Part shown: one piece after another, positions 52,798 to 61,735 of the stretch
How positions within the stretch are numbered: position 1 is the stretch's first letter
Layout of the letters: each line of letters opens with the position of its first letter
Source: Alphaproteobacteria bacterium
Lineage (GTDB): Bacteria > Pseudomonadota > Alphaproteobacteria > CACIAM-22H2
Reading direction: 5' to 3'
Assembly (NCBI GenBank): GCA_016793165.1
Contig: JAEULA010000065.1
Coordinates: 298,403 to 362,402 of the forward strand
DNA length: 64,000 bases
Position numbers and translations under genes: made by a program
The notes under the pieces: generated by a model
Seen by the model: the letters and a program-made list of their open reading frames with translations, nothing else
Told to the model about the DNA's origin: nothing
The model's database searches: none

Positions 52798-53262
52798 ATG
52801 GAGTCCTCGTCGCGACGGGCGGACGTTGCGGCGGCGGGCGTGATGGTCGCGCTCGCCGCCGTCACCGTCTGGGAGTCGACGCGGTGGCCCGCGGCGGCAA
52901 GCTTCGCCGGCGACCCGACGCTGCTCCCCCGGGCGCTTGCCATGCTCATGGTCGTCACCGCGGTCGCGCTGCTGCGCTTCCCCTCGCGGCCGGCACCGGC
53001 GGAGGACGGCGGGGCACCGGTGATCGGTCGCACGGCCGCCGCGGTCGCGGCCACGATCGGACTTGCGACGCTGCTGCCCTATGTGGGCGTCGTCGGCGCC
53101 GGAATTCCCTATCTCCTGGCGCTGCAGCGCCTGAACGGCGCCGCCTGGCGCGCGGCGCTGGCGACCTCGGTCGCGGCGCCCGTGCTGATCTGGCTGGCAT
53201 TCGCCCGCGGGCTGAACGTGCCGCTGCCGAGCGGCTCGCTCTGGGCTGCCCTGGGGCTCTGA
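52798..53262 (+). CDS. tctB: Tripartite tricarboxylate transporter small subunit (TctB)
   Basis: A 154-residue protein with about four membrane helices. The stretch ESTRWPAAASFAGDPTLLPR matches the TctB beginning, where FxGDPxLxPR precedes the second helix. It forms the small membrane subunit of the citrate-type tripartite system. tctA follows after 26 bases. Confidence 0.9.
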   Translation: MESSSRRADVAAAGVMVALAAVTVWESTRWPAAASFAGDPTLLPRALAMLMVVTAVALLRFPSRPAPAEDGGAPVIGRTAAAVAATIGLATLLPYVGVVGAGIPYLLALQRLNGAAWRAALATSVAAPVLIWLAFARGLNVPLPSGSLWAALGL

Positions 53263-53288
53263 CGCGCGCCAGCCGGGACCCCGTCATC

Positions 53289-54767
53289 ATGTTCGATCCG
53301 CATCTCCTGCTGCAGGGCTTCTGGCAGGTCGCGCAACCGGGCGTCTTCGCCTTCCTGCTGCTGGGCACCGTGCTGGGCATCGTCGTCGGCGCGATCCCGG
53401 GCCTGACCGCCACGATGGCGATCGCGCTGCTGATCCCCTTCACGTTCTCGATGAACCCGATCTCCGGCATCGTGATGCTGCTCGCCATTTATGCGAGCGG
53501 GATCTACGGCGGCGGCATCGCCTCGATCCTGATCCGCACGCCCGGCACGCCGGCGGCAGCGGCGACGGTGCTCGACGGCTATCCCATGGCGCAGCGCGGC
53601 GAGGCGGGCCGCGCGATCGGCATCGCGACGATCTCGTCGGGGATCGGCGGCGTGTTCTCGGCACTGTGCCTGACCTTCTTCGCGCCGATGCTGGCGACCG
53701 TGGCGCTGCGATTCTCGGCGCCGGAGTACTTCGCCCTCGCGGTATTCGGACTGACCGTCACGATGACCCTGGCCGGCGACGCGCCGCTCAAGGGCCTCGC
53801 GTCGGCGCTGGCGGGGCTGCTCGTCGGCATGATCGGCCTCGATCCGATCGGCGGGTTCCCGCGTTTCAACTTCGGCGTCGCGGAGCTCACCGGCGGCCTC
53901 AATTTCGTCGCGGTGATGATCGGCCTGTTCTCGCTGTCGGAGGCTTTCCGCCAGCTCGAGACGATGGGCTCGTCGGTACCGGTCCCGCCGGCGGTGCGCA
54001 ACGTGCTGCCGCGGCTGCGCGAGATCCTCGGCTACTGGCGGGTCTACGTGCGCTCCTGCGTCTTCGGCCTCGTCGTCGGGATCACGCCGGGCATCGGCGC
54101 CGAGACGTCGAGCTTCCTGTCCTACTCGGAGACCAAGCGCACCGCGAAGGATCCCGGCCGGTTCGGCAAGGGCGCGCCCGAGGGCGTCGCCGCCGCGCAG
54201 TCCGCGGAGAATGCGAGCACGGGCGGCGACCTGCTGCCGATGCTCACGCTCGGGGTCCCCGGCGATGCGGCGACGGCGGTGCTGATGGGCGCGCTGACGA
54301 TCCACAACCTGCAGCCCGGGCCCCTGCTGTTCCAGGAGCGGCCCGACCTGGTGCACCAGATCTTCGCCGGCATGATCTGCGCCAACGTCGCGTTCGTCGT
54401 GATCGGCCTGCTCGGCGCGCGCGTCTTCGCCTCGGTCGTGCAGGTCGATCGCCGGATCCTGGTCCCGATCGTCTGCCTCCTCAGCCTGATCGGCGCCTAC
54501 GCGATCGACAACAATCCGCTCGACGTCTGGGTGACGCTGATCTTCGGCGTGATCGGCTGGCTGATGCAGCGCAACGGCTTCCCGGTGTCGCCGCTCGTGC
54601 TGGCCGTCATCCTCGGCGGCATGATGGAGTCGAACCTGCGGCGCGCCCTGGTCATGGGGCAGGGCGATCTCGCCTATTTCCTGCAGCGGCCGATCGCGCT
54701 CGCCATCCTCGCGGCGGCGCTGCTCGCAATCGTCGCGGTGTTCCGCCGGATGCGCCGCGCGCCCTGA
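53289..54767 (+). CDS. tctA: Tripartite tricarboxylate transporter large permease (TctA)
   Basis: A 492-residue, 12-helix permease. The conserved motifs are GIVVGAIPGLTATMAIALLI, YGGGIASILIRTPGTPAAAA and GITPGIGAETSSFLSY, with LTLGVPGDAATAVLMGAL in the second half; the repeated PG signature is typical of TctA. It imports tricarboxylates or other organic acids with the Bug protein. The exact substrate is open. Confidence 0.96.
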   Translation: MFDPHLLLQGFWQVAQPGVFAFLLLGTVLGIVVGAIPGLTATMAIALLIPFTFSMNPISGIVMLLAIYASGIYGGGIASILIRTPGTPAAAATVLDGYPMAQRGEAGRAIGIATISSGIGGVFSALCLTFFAPMLATVALRFSAPEYFALAVFGLTVTMTLAGDAPLKGLASALAGLLVGMIGLDPIGGFPRFNFGVAELTGGLNFVAVMIGLFSLSEAFRQLETMGSSVPVPPAVRNVLPRLREILGYWRVYVRSCVFGLVVGITPGIGAETSSFLSYSETKRTAKDPGRFGKGAPEGVAAAQSAENASTGGDLLPMLTLGVPGDAATAVLMGALTIHNLQPGPLLFQERPDLVHQIFAGMICANVAFVVIGLLGARVFASVVQVDRRILVPIVCLLSLIGAYAIDNNPLDVWVTLIFGVIGWLMQRNGFPVSPLVLAVILGGMMESNLRRALVMGQGDLAYFLQRPIALAILAAALLAIVAVFRRMRRAP

Positions 54768-54872
54768 CCCCCCGGGGACCGGACGCGGCGGCGCACTTCT
54801 TGTAAGCTCCCGCCTTCCGCAACCACGCGAGTCCCGCGCCGAGCTCGACGGCGCGCCCGTCAGCCCCCGTCC

Positions 54873-56711
54873 ATGTCGCCCCGCCATCCTCCCTCCGTTA
54901 CGACCGGCCCCGCCGATCTGCGCGTCGTCCGGCGCCTGATGCCCTATCTCTGGCAGGCGCAGACGCCCGTGCTGCGGATCCGCGTCTTCGCCGCCGTGGC
55001 GCTGCTGCTGGCCGCGAAGCTGGCGACGATCTACGTGCCCTATTTCTACAAGCAGGCGGTCGACGCGCTGACTGCGCGCGACGCCGCCATCGGGGTCCCC
55101 GTCGGCCTGGTCCTCGCCTACGGCGCCACGCGGGTGCTGTCGGCGACCTTCCAGGAACTGCGCACGATGGTCTTCGACCCCGTCGCGCAGCACGGCGTCC
55201 ACCAGGTCGCGCTCGCGACATTCCGGCACCTGCACCGGCTGAGCCTGCGCTTCCACCTCGATCGCCAGACCGGCGGTCTGTCCCGCGCGATCGAGCGCGG
55301 CATCAACGCGATCGAGAACCTCGTCTACTACCTGCTGTTCCAGATCCTGCCGACCCTGCTCGAGATCACGCTGGTCAGCGCCGTGCTGTGGTGGCTCTAC
55401 GACTGGCGCTTCGCGGCCGTCACCTTCGTGACGATCTGCGCCTACACGGCCTGGACGCTGTCGGTGACGCAGTGGCGGCTGGTCTACCGCCGCCGCATGC
55501 TCGAGGCCGAGAGCGAGGCCAACGCCAAGGCCGTCGACAGCCTGCTGAACTACGAGACGGTGAAGTACTTCAGCAACGAGGAGCACGAGGCGCGCCGCTT
55601 CGACGTGTCGCTGGCCGCCTACGAGAAGGCGGCGGTGTGGAGCGCCAACACGCTGTCGCTGCTCAACATCGGCCAAGCGGCCGTGATCGCGGTCGGCGTG
55701 ACCCTCGTGATGCTGCTCGCGGCGCAGGGCGTCGTGGCCGGGCGCATGACGCTGGGCGACTTCGTCATGGTCAACGCCTACCTGATCCAGCTCTACCTGC
55801 CGCTGAACTTCCTCGGGATGATGTATCGCGAGCTGCGCCAGGCGCTGACCGACCTCGGCCAGATGTTCCGCCTGCTCGAGGTCGAGGTCGAGGTGCGGGA
55901 TCCCCCGGGCGCGCCCGAGCTCGCGGTGAGCGGCGGCGCGGTGCGCTTCGAGGGCGTCCGGTTCGGCTACGACGTGCGGCGCGAGATCCTGAAGGGCGTG
56001 GATTTCGAGGTGCCGCCCGGGCGGACGCTGGCGATCGTCGGTCCGAGCGGCGCGGGCAAGTCGACGATCGCGCGGCTGCTGTTCCGCTTCTACGACGTCA
56101 CCGGCGGCGCGGTTCGGATCGACGGCCAGGACCTTCGCGCGGTGAGCCAGGCGTCGCTGCGCCGCGCGATCGGCATCGTCCCGCAGGACACCGTCCTGTT
56201 CAACGACACGATCTTCTACAACATCGCCTACGGTCGGCCGAGCGCCACGCCGGCGGAGGTCGAGGAGGCCGCGCGCCTGGCACGGATCCACGACTTCGTC
56301 GTCGCGCTGCCCGACGGCTACCAGACGCGGGTCGGCGAGCGCGGCCTCAAGCTGTCCGGGGGCGAGCGCCAGCGCGTGGCCATCGCGCGCACGATCCTCA
56401 AGCGCCCGCGCGTCCTGATCTTCGACGAGGCGACCTCGGCCCTCGACACGCGCACGGAGCGCGCCATCCAGGAATCGCTGCGGCAGATCTCGCGCGGCGT
56501 CACGACGCTGACGATCGCCCATCGCCTGTCGACCGTCGTCGACGCCGACGAGATCGTCGTGCTGCAGGACGGCGTCGTCGTCGAGCGCGGACGCCACGCC
56601 GAACTGCTCGCGCGCGCGGGCATCTACGCCCGGATGTGGGCGCAGCAGGCCGAGGCGCGCGAGGCCGAGGTCGCGGACGAAGGCGCCTACCAGGCGAGCT
56701 CGACGGCGTAG
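54873..56711 (+). CDS. Atm1-family ABC exporter
   Basis: A 612-residue half-transporter fused to its ATPase: six membrane helices (about residues 36-320), Walker A GPSGAGKST (390-398), signature LSGGERQ (494-500), Walker B RVLIFDEA (513-520). The stretch LLNYETVKYFSNEEHEARRF is the Atm1/HMT1 marker near the glutathione site. Bacterial Atm1 proteins export glutathione-linked metals; in mitochondria the same family supplies cytosolic Fe-S assembly. It converges on the thiamine importer, overlapping the opposite gene end by 25 bases. Confidence 0.94.
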   Translation: MSPRHPPSVTTGPADLRVVRRLMPYLWQAQTPVLRIRVFAAVALLLAAKLATIYVPYFYKQAVDALTARDAAIGVPVGLVLAYGATRVLSATFQELRTMVFDPVAQHGVHQVALATFRHLHRLSLRFHLDRQTGGLSRAIERGINAIENLVYYLLFQILPTLLEITLVSAVLWWLYDWRFAAVTFVTICAYTAWTLSVTQWRLVYRRRMLEAESEANAKAVDSLLNYETVKYFSNEEHEARRFDVSLAAYEKAAVWSANTLSLLNIGQAAVIAVGVTLVMLLAAQGVVAGRMTLGDFVMVNAYLIQLYLPLNFLGMMYRELRQALTDLGQMFRLLEVEVEVRDPPGAPELAVSGGAVRFEGVRFGYDVRREILKGVDFEVPPGRTLAIVGPSGAGKSTIARLLFRFYDVTGGAVRIDGQDLRAVSQASLRRAIGIVPQDTVLFNDTIFYNIAYGRPSATPAEVEEAARLARIHDFVVALPDGYQTRVGERGLKLSGGERQRVAIARTILKRPRVLIFDEATSALDTRTERAIQESLRQISRGVTTLTIAHRLSTVVDADEIVVLQDGVVVERGRHAELLARAGIYARMWAQQAEAREAEVADEGAYQASSTA

Positions 56712-57652
56712 TCCTCGAGCCGCGGCGCCGTCGTCAGCAGGCCGCGGCCGCGCAGGAATTCGGCGAAGCGCGCGTAGCGGGCGCGGTCCAGCGCCGCCGG
56801 CGCCTGCGCGAAGCGGGGCAGGGTGTCGCGCCAGGCGCGGCGATTGAGCTCGGTGTCGAGATCCGGCCGCGCCTTCACGAACAGCGCCCAGGCCGCCTCG
56901 GGGTCGTCGATCATGGACAGCGTGCCGCGCTCCAGCGCATCGACGAAGCGGCGCAGCGCAGGATCGCGGAGCCGGTCGCGATGCGCCACGACCACGAGTT
57001 CGTCGTAGGCCGGCACGCCGTTCGCCTCGGGATGGAAGGCGCGGCCGGGGCGGCCCTCGAGCGCCAGCTGGTTCAGCTCGAAGTTCCGGAACGCGCCGAT
57101 CACCGCGTCCACGCGCCCGGCGAGCAGCGCCGGCGACAGCGCGAAGTTGACGTTCACCAGCGTGACGTCGGACAGGGTCATGCCGGCGCGTGCCAGCATC
57201 GCCCCGAGCAGCGCATCCTCGAAGCCGCCGACCGAGAACCCGATCCGGCGGCCGCGGAGATCGGCCAGCGATCGGATCGGCGCGTCGGCCAGCACGACCA
57301 GCGTGTTGAGCGGCGTTGCGACCAGCGTCGCGATCCGCGCCAGCGGCAGGCCGGCGGCGGCGTGCAGCGTCAGCGACGGCTGGTAGGAGATCGCGAGGTC
57401 GGCGCGCTTCGCGGCGACCAGCTTGGGCGGGTCGTTGGGATCGGAGGGGGCGATCAGCTCGACATGCAGTCCGGCATCCCGGAAATAGCCGCGCTCTTGC
57501 GCGACGATCAGCGGGCCGTGGTCCGGATTCACGAACCAGTCGAGCAGCACGACGAGCGTCTGCGGCTTCGGCGCGGGCGTTTGCGCGCGTGCGCCGGGAC
57601 CCGACAGGATCGCGGCGAGCAGGACGATGAGGACGGGGCGGAAGACGTGCAT
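56687..57652 (-). CDS. thiY: Thiamine-precursor ABC substrate-binding protein (ThiY-like)
   Basis: A 321-residue periplasmic protein with a signal peptide ending ARA (about residue 23). The mature part has LDWFVNPDHGPLIVAQERGYF, the NMT1/THI5-like signature of binding proteins for formylaminopyrimidine or hydroxymethylpyrimidine. Its ATG overlaps the permease stop by one base (TGATG), so it shares the TPP riboswitch upstream of the permease. Confidence 0.9.
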   Translation of the reverse strand: MHVFRPVLIVLLAAILSGPGARAQTPAPKPQTLVVLLDWFVNPDHGPLIVAQERGYFRDAGLHVELIAPSDPNDPPKLVAAKRADLAISYQPSLTLHAAAGLPLARIATLVATPLNTLVVLADAPIRSLADLRGRRIGFSVGGFEDALLGAMLARAGMTLSDVTLVNVNFALSPALLAGRVDAVIGAFRNFELNQLALEGRPGRAFHPEANGVPAYDELVVVAHRDRLRDPALRRFVDALERGTLSMIDDPEAAWALFVKARPDLDTELNRRAWRDTLPRFAQAPAALDRARYARFAEFLRGRGLLTTAPRLEDYAVELAW

Positions 57653-58506
57653 CACGGCGACTCTCCGGGTTGCGGGGGCGCGATCCAGGGCAGGCAGAGG
57701 TCGAGCGCGGCGCCGACGGCCCGATGCAGCGCGACGGCGATGACGCACAGGACCATCACGGCCGCGAACATCAGGTCCGTCTGCATGCGCGCATTCGCCT
57801 GCAGCATCACGAAACCGAGGCCTGCGGCGGCACCGACCCATTCGCCGATGATGGCGCCGATCGGCGCGATGGCGGCCGCGATGCGCAGGCTGGTCGCGAT
57901 GGTCGGGAGCGCGAGCGGCAGGCGGATGAAGCGCAGGATCTGGAGATCAGAAAGGCCGAGACTCCGCGCGGCCAGCACCATCACGGGATCGGTGCGGGCG
58001 ATGCCGTCCTGGGCGGCGATCGCGACGGGAAAGAAGATGACGAGTGTCGCCATGGCGACCTTCGAGGCGAAGCCGTAGCCGAACCACAGCACCAGGATCG
58101 GGGCGAGGGCGAAGACCGGAAGCGCCTGGCTCCCGACGAGCAAGGGCTCGAGCCAGCGGCGCGCGGGCGCCCAGGCCGCGACCAGGATGCCGAAGGCGCA
58201 TCCCGCGACCGCACCCAGAACCAGGCCGGCCAGGATCTCCGCGATCGTCACGAGGCCGTGGGCGAGCAGGAGATCGCGGCGCTCGACCAGGCTGCGAAAC
58301 ACGCGCAGCGGGTCGGGAAGGATGAAGGGCGGCGGCGCGAACAGCACGACCAGGGCCTGCCAGGCGGCGAGCATCCCGAGGACCGTGACGACGGCGCGGG
58401 CCGCCGGAACGCCGATGCGCTCGGGCTCGTTCGGTGTTGCGGCCGGGCGCGCCGCAAGCGCGAAGCCTGGCGTTCGGGGCGTTGAAGCCGCGGGATTCCG
58501 CGCCAT
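57652..58506 (-). CDS. thiX: Thiamine-precursor ABC permease (ThiX-like)
   Basis: A 284-residue permease with about six helices; the EAA loop is AARSLGLSDLQILRFIRLPLA. The start at 58506 is chosen because the preceding AGGG of the riboswitch 3' end makes a ribosome site 9 bases away; ATG at 58515 is also possible. An open frame continuing to 58659 would cross the riboswitch and is not credible. It acts with thiY; the ATPase thiZ is not in the window. Confidence 0.9.
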   Translation of the reverse strand: MARNPAASTPRTPGFALAARPAATPNEPERIGVPAARAVVTVLGMLAAWQALVVLFAPPPFILPDPLRVFRSLVERRDLLLAHGLVTIAEILAGLVLGAVAGCAFGILVAAWAPARRWLEPLLVGSQALPVFALAPILVLWFGYGFASKVAMATLVIFFPVAIAAQDGIARTDPVMVLAARSLGLSDLQILRFIRLPLALPTIATSLRIAAAIAPIGAIIGEWVGAAAGLGFVMLQANARMQTDLMFAAVMVLCVIAVALHRAVGAALDLCLPWIAPPQPGESP

Positions 58507-58511
58507 GCCGT

Positions 58512-58586
58512 GCATCCCTACGCCGGTGCGAACCGGATCAGGTTCCTCGGGTGTGATCTCAGCCGCCGAAGGGCGGCACCCCGTGC
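58512..58586 (-). promoter_or_regulatory. TPP riboswitch (THI element)
   Basis: On the minus strand the conserved blocks run in order: CGGGGTGCC, a GC hairpin, GGCTGAGATCACACCCG, GAACCTGATCCGG, a CCGG-TTCGCA-CCGG hairpin, and GGCGTAGGGA. All invariant TPP-contact blocks (CUGAGA and CCUGAUC) are present. The 3' end supplies the thiX Shine-Dalgarno bases, so binding of thiamine pyrophosphate probably blocks translation. Confidence 0.97.
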
Positions 58587-58631
58587 GATCGCCGACCCCG
58601 GACCAGTGATCCGGATCCCGGCGACCAGATC

Positions 58632-58659
58632 GATCTAGGGCCCGCGACCGATCGGACAA
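58632..58659 (-). promoter_or_regulatory. Candidate promoter of the TPP-controlled operon
   Basis: TTGTCC, a 16-base spacer and TAGATC on the minus strand. Transcription starting about 7 bases downstream would give a leader of about 120 bases that contains the whole riboswitch. Confidence 0.35.
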
Positions 58660-58715
58660 GCCGCAGCGCCCTGTTGATCCTCGCCGGCCGGCTCGGCGAA
58701 GCTCGCGCGACCCGC

Positions 58716-59822
58716 ATGAAGGCCAGCCCGCTGCTCATCGGCAGCGAGATCTATCGGATCTCGCGCTACGGCTCGACTCATCCGCTCGGCATTCCGCGTG
58801 TCAGCGCGATGATCGACCTGTGCCGCGCGCTGGGCTGGCTGCCCGATGCGGCCTATGTCGACAGCCCCCTGGCGACGCCCGAGCAGCTCGCGCGTTTCCA
58901 TGACCGCGACTACATCGCCGCCGTGATGGCGGCGGAGCGCGAGCAGCGCATCGACGAGGCGGCAAGCCGACGCTGGAACATCGGCCGCAACGGCAATCCG
59001 ATCTTCGGCGAGGTGTTCCGACGCCCCGCCACCGCCTGCGGCGCCTCGCTGCTCGCCGCGCGCCTGATCGCCGATGGCGGCGTCGTGCACTCGCCCGCCG
59101 GCGGCACGCATCACGGGCTGCGCGACCGCGCCTCGGGCTTCTGCTTCTTCAACGATCCGGTGCTCGCGATCCTCGCGCTGCTCGACGACGGGGTCGACCG
59201 CGTCGCCTATGTCGATCTCGACGCGCATCACGGCGACGGCGTCGAACTCGCCTTCGCCGGCAACCCGCGGGTGCTGACCGTCTCGATCCATGAAGACGGC
59301 CGCTGGCCCTATTCGGGCCGGGTGGAGGATCGCGCCGGCGGATCGGCGCGCAACCTGCCCGTGCCGCCGGGGTTCAACGACACGGAACTCGGCTTCACGG
59401 TCGCCGAAGCCGTGATGCCGCTGCTCGCCCGGTTCCGCCCCGACGCGCTCGTCCTGCAATGCGGGGCCGATGCGCTGGCCGACGATCCGATGAGCGAACT
59501 CGCGCTCTCCAACCGTGCCTATTGGGACGCCGTCGGCGCGCTGCGCGGCGCGGCACCGCGCCTGCTCGTCCTCGGGGGTGGCGGATACAACCCCTGGAGC
59601 GTGGCGCGATGCTGGGCGGGCATCTGGGCGGCGCTCAACGGCCTCGCGATCCCGGCGGCGGCGCCTCGGGCGGCCGAGGCGGTGCTGCGCGGCCTGTCCT
59701 GGAACCGGCGCCGCAGCGAGCCACGGCCCGAGCATTGGTTCACGACGATCGCGGATCCGCCCAATCCGGGGCCGGTCCGCGATCGGGTGACGGCGGTCGT
59801 GCGCGCAGTGCTTGCCCCGTGA
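58716..59822 (+). CDS. Histone deacetylase-like (AcuC/HDAC family) amidohydrolase
   Basis: A 368-residue zinc deacetylase. The catalytic His pair is in GGTHHGLRD, followed by GFCFFNDPVLAI and the zinc ligands in YVDLDAHHGDGVE; the third ligand Asp and Gly-rich loop are in CGADALADDP and LLVLGGGGYN. It removes acetyl groups from lysine or small amines; the bacterial substrate is unknown here, and no acetoin or polyamine genes adjoin it. A TTG start at 58674 would add 14 residues without clear homology. Confidence 0.92.
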   Translation: MKASPLLIGSEIYRISRYGSTHPLGIPRVSAMIDLCRALGWLPDAAYVDSPLATPEQLARFHDRDYIAAVMAAEREQRIDEAASRRWNIGRNGNPIFGEVFRRPATACGASLLAARLIADGGVVHSPAGGTHHGLRDRASGFCFFNDPVLAILALLDDGVDRVAYVDLDAHHGDGVELAFAGNPRVLTVSIHEDGRWPYSGRVEDRAGGSARNLPVPPGFNDTELGFTVAEAVMPLLARFRPDALVLQCGADALADDPMSELALSNRAYWDAVGALRGAAPRLLVLGGGGYNPWSVARCWAGIWAALNGLAIPAAAPRAAEAVLRGLSWNRRRSEPRPEHWFTTIADPPNPGPVRDRVTAVVRAVLAP

Positions 59823-59847
59823 CGCGCGGCGCGGGCATGGTTCGGCG

Positions 59848-60330
59848 ATGATCCGCCGCCGCATCCTTCTTGCCGCCGTCCCCGTCGTTCTCGTCGCGCT
59901 GGCGACGGCGTGGGGCTTCGCGCAGTCCCGTCCGCCCAGCTTTCCGCGCGGCGACCTCGTCATCGAGACCGCCGCCGGCGCCAAGCACAAGTTCACCGCC
60001 GAGGTCGCCGACACCGACGAGCGGCGCGCGTACGGGCTGATGAACCGCGACTCGATGCCGGCGGATCACGGCATGATCTTCGACTTCAAGGCCGATCGTG
60101 GCGTGGCGATGTGGATGCGCAACACGCGCATACCGCTCGACATGCTTTTCATCGATCGGCAGGGGCGGGTGGTCAACATCCGCGAGCGCGCGGTGCCCTT
60201 CGACGAGTCCACGATCGCTTCGGAGGGCCCGGTGCGCAGCGTGCTCGAGCTCAACGGCGGGACGGTCGCGCGCCTCGGCATCAAGCCGGGGGACCGCATC
60301 CGGCACCCGATCTTCGGAAACCTTCCTTAG
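59848..60330 (+). CDS. DUF192 family protein
   Basis: A 160-residue protein with an N-terminal signal or anchor (ILLAAVPVVLVALATAW). The DUF192 domain shows ERRAYGLMNRDSMPADHGM and MWMRNTRIPLDMLFID, the strongly conserved core. Function of the family is not established. It begins 25 bases after the deacetylase gene on the same strand. Confidence 0.93.
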   Translation: MIRRRILLAAVPVVLVALATAWGFAQSRPPSFPRGDLVIETAAGAKHKFTAEVADTDERRAYGLMNRDSMPADHGMIFDFKADRGVAMWMRNTRIPLDMLFIDRQGRVVNIRERAVPFDESTIASEGPVRSVLELNGGTVARLGIKPGDRIRHPIFGNLP

Positions 60331-60365
60331 CGCCGGACACGGTCGAGGCGTCCGTCGCGACCTTG

Positions 60366-60677
60366 TCAGGCCGGCGGTCCGACTTCCGCCGTGCGCGGCA
60401 CGGCCTGCCAGTCCTGGCCCGTCGCCATCAGGCAGGTCATGCCGGCGGGCGTCGTCACGGCGACCGTCCAGGTCTCGCCGGTCAGGCTCGAGAACACCTC
60501 GAGCAGCATGCCGGCATCGGTGAGGCCGACCGCAATCGGCGATTCCTTGAAGTTGGCCGCCAGGTACCTGATCAGGTCCGGGCGCTTGAAGCACGAGGCA
60601 GGCTGGTTGGCACGGCTGGCGCCTGCCGGAATCAGCAGGGCGGAAAGGACGGCGGCGAGAACGGCAACCCGGGGCAT
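60366..60677 (-). CDS. Secreted hypothetical protein
   Basis: A 103-residue protein with a clear signal peptide (VAVLAAVLSALLIPAGASRA, cleaved about residue 23). Two cysteines (SCFKR and MTCLM) may form a disulfide. The central VGLTDAGMLLEVFSSLTGETW and the ending TCLMATGQDWQ recur in small periplasmic proteins of alphaproteobacteria as I recall them, with no known role. Converges on the DUF192 gene. Confidence 0.72.
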   Translation of the reverse strand: MPRVAVLAAVLSALLIPAGASRANQPASCFKRPDLIRYLAANFKESPIAVGLTDAGMLLEVFSSLTGETWTVAVTTPAGMTCLMATGQDWQAVPRTAEVGPPA

Positions 60678-60772
60678 GGCTGGAACCTCCCGACAAGAGC
60701 CGAAGATCCGGGAAGGTTACCGCCCGCCGATTGCCCGACGGTTAAGGGGACCTTGTCGATGCCTTAATGACC

Positions 60773-61435
60773 TTAGTTCTTGCGCAGCAGCAGCAGTCCG
60801 TCGCCGACGGGCAGCAGGCAAGGCTCGACGCGCGGGTCGGCAGCGGCGCGCGCGTTGAGTGCGCGGATCACGTTGGTGCTCGCGCGCTGGTCGGCGGGAT
60901 CCGCGACCTTTCCGCCCCACAGCATGTTGTCGACCAGCAGCAGGCCGTTGGGCCGCAGCAGGGTCAGCGCCTGGTCGTAATAGGTGCCGTAGTTCTCCTT
61001 GTCGGCATCGACGAAGGCCATGTCGAAGCTGCCGGCGCCGCCATCGGCGATCAGCCCGTCGAGCGTGTCCTTCGCCGGGGCGAGGCGCAGCGTGATCTTC
61101 GCGGCGACCCCGGCCTCGCGCCAATAGCGCCGCGCGACGGCGGTCCATTCCTCGCTGACGTCGCAGCATATCGCCCGACCGTCCGCCGGCAGCGCCAGCG
61201 CGACCGACAGCGCGCTGTAGCCCGTGAACGTGCCGACCTCGAGATAGCGCCGGGTACCCGTCAGGCGCACGAGCAGTTGCATGAACCGGCCCTGCTCCGG
61301 GCTGATCTGCATCAGCCCCATGGGCATGGCGAGGGTCTCCTCGCGGAGCCGGGCGAGAAGCGGCGGCTCCGGCGGCATCTGGTCGCGGAGATAGGCCGCG
61401 ACGCTCGGCGTCACCTGGACGAAGCTGGTCGACAT
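60773..61435 (-). CDS. Class I SAM O-methyltransferase (CCoAMT-like)
   Basis: A 220-residue cation-dependent methyltransferase. RYLEVGTFTGYSALSVALALP is the SAM-binding loop, DMAFVDADKENYGTYYDQAL carries the metal ligand Asp, and LLVDNMLWGGKVADP completes the site. Such enzymes methylate catechol-type hydroxyls; the bacterial substrate is uncertain. The ATG at 61435 gives the usual family length. Confidence 0.93.
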   Translation of the reverse strand: MSTSFVQVTPSVAAYLRDQMPPEPPLLARLREETLAMPMGLMQISPEQGRFMQLLVRLTGTRRYLEVGTFTGYSALSVALALPADGRAICCDVSEEWTAVARRYWREAGVAAKITLRLAPAKDTLDGLIADGGAGSFDMAFVDADKENYGTYYDQALTLLRPNGLLLVDNMLWGGKVADPADQRASTNVIRALNARAAADPRVEPCLLPVGDGLLLLRKN

Positions 61436-61542
61436 GGGTCTGCGCCTGGTTCGAGGGCGGGGGCGGTCCCCCCGGGGAGGGCCCAATTGTTGCGGGTTCC
61501 GGCGGCTTCGCCTATACCCGCGTGCCATCCGCCGGCGGATCG

Positions 61543-61619
61543 CGGAGCGTAGCTCAGCCTGGTAGAGCGCCAGCTTTGGGAGCTGGATGTCGCGAGTTCG
61601 AATCCCGCCGCTCCGACCA
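61543..61619 (+). tRNA. tRNA-Pro (TGG)
   Basis: Acceptor CGGAGCG/CGCTCCG, D arm with AGCTCAGCCTGGTAGAGC, anticodon arm CCAGC-TTTGGGA-GCTGG (anticodon TGG), T arm with GTTCGAATC and encoded CCA at 61617-61619. Confidence 0.97.
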
Positions 61620-61735
61620 GTCCGGCGGTCCGCGTTCCGCTCGCCCGACCTCGGGGCGCTCGGGGCGTCGGCGCCGTCGACTGATCCTCGTTTCGATCCC
61701 GCTTTCCGCCGCCCTCAAGCCTCCCGCGTGTGCCC

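Noticed and set aside
53109..56597. Open frame of about 1160 codons on the minus strand
   Set aside because: Antisense to tctA and the Atm1-like gene; Arg/Asp/His-rich composition and no domain, a typical artefact of high GC.
58507..58659. N-terminal extension of the ThiX-like permease
   Set aside because: It would translate through the TPP riboswitch; the internal starts after the riboswitch fit better.
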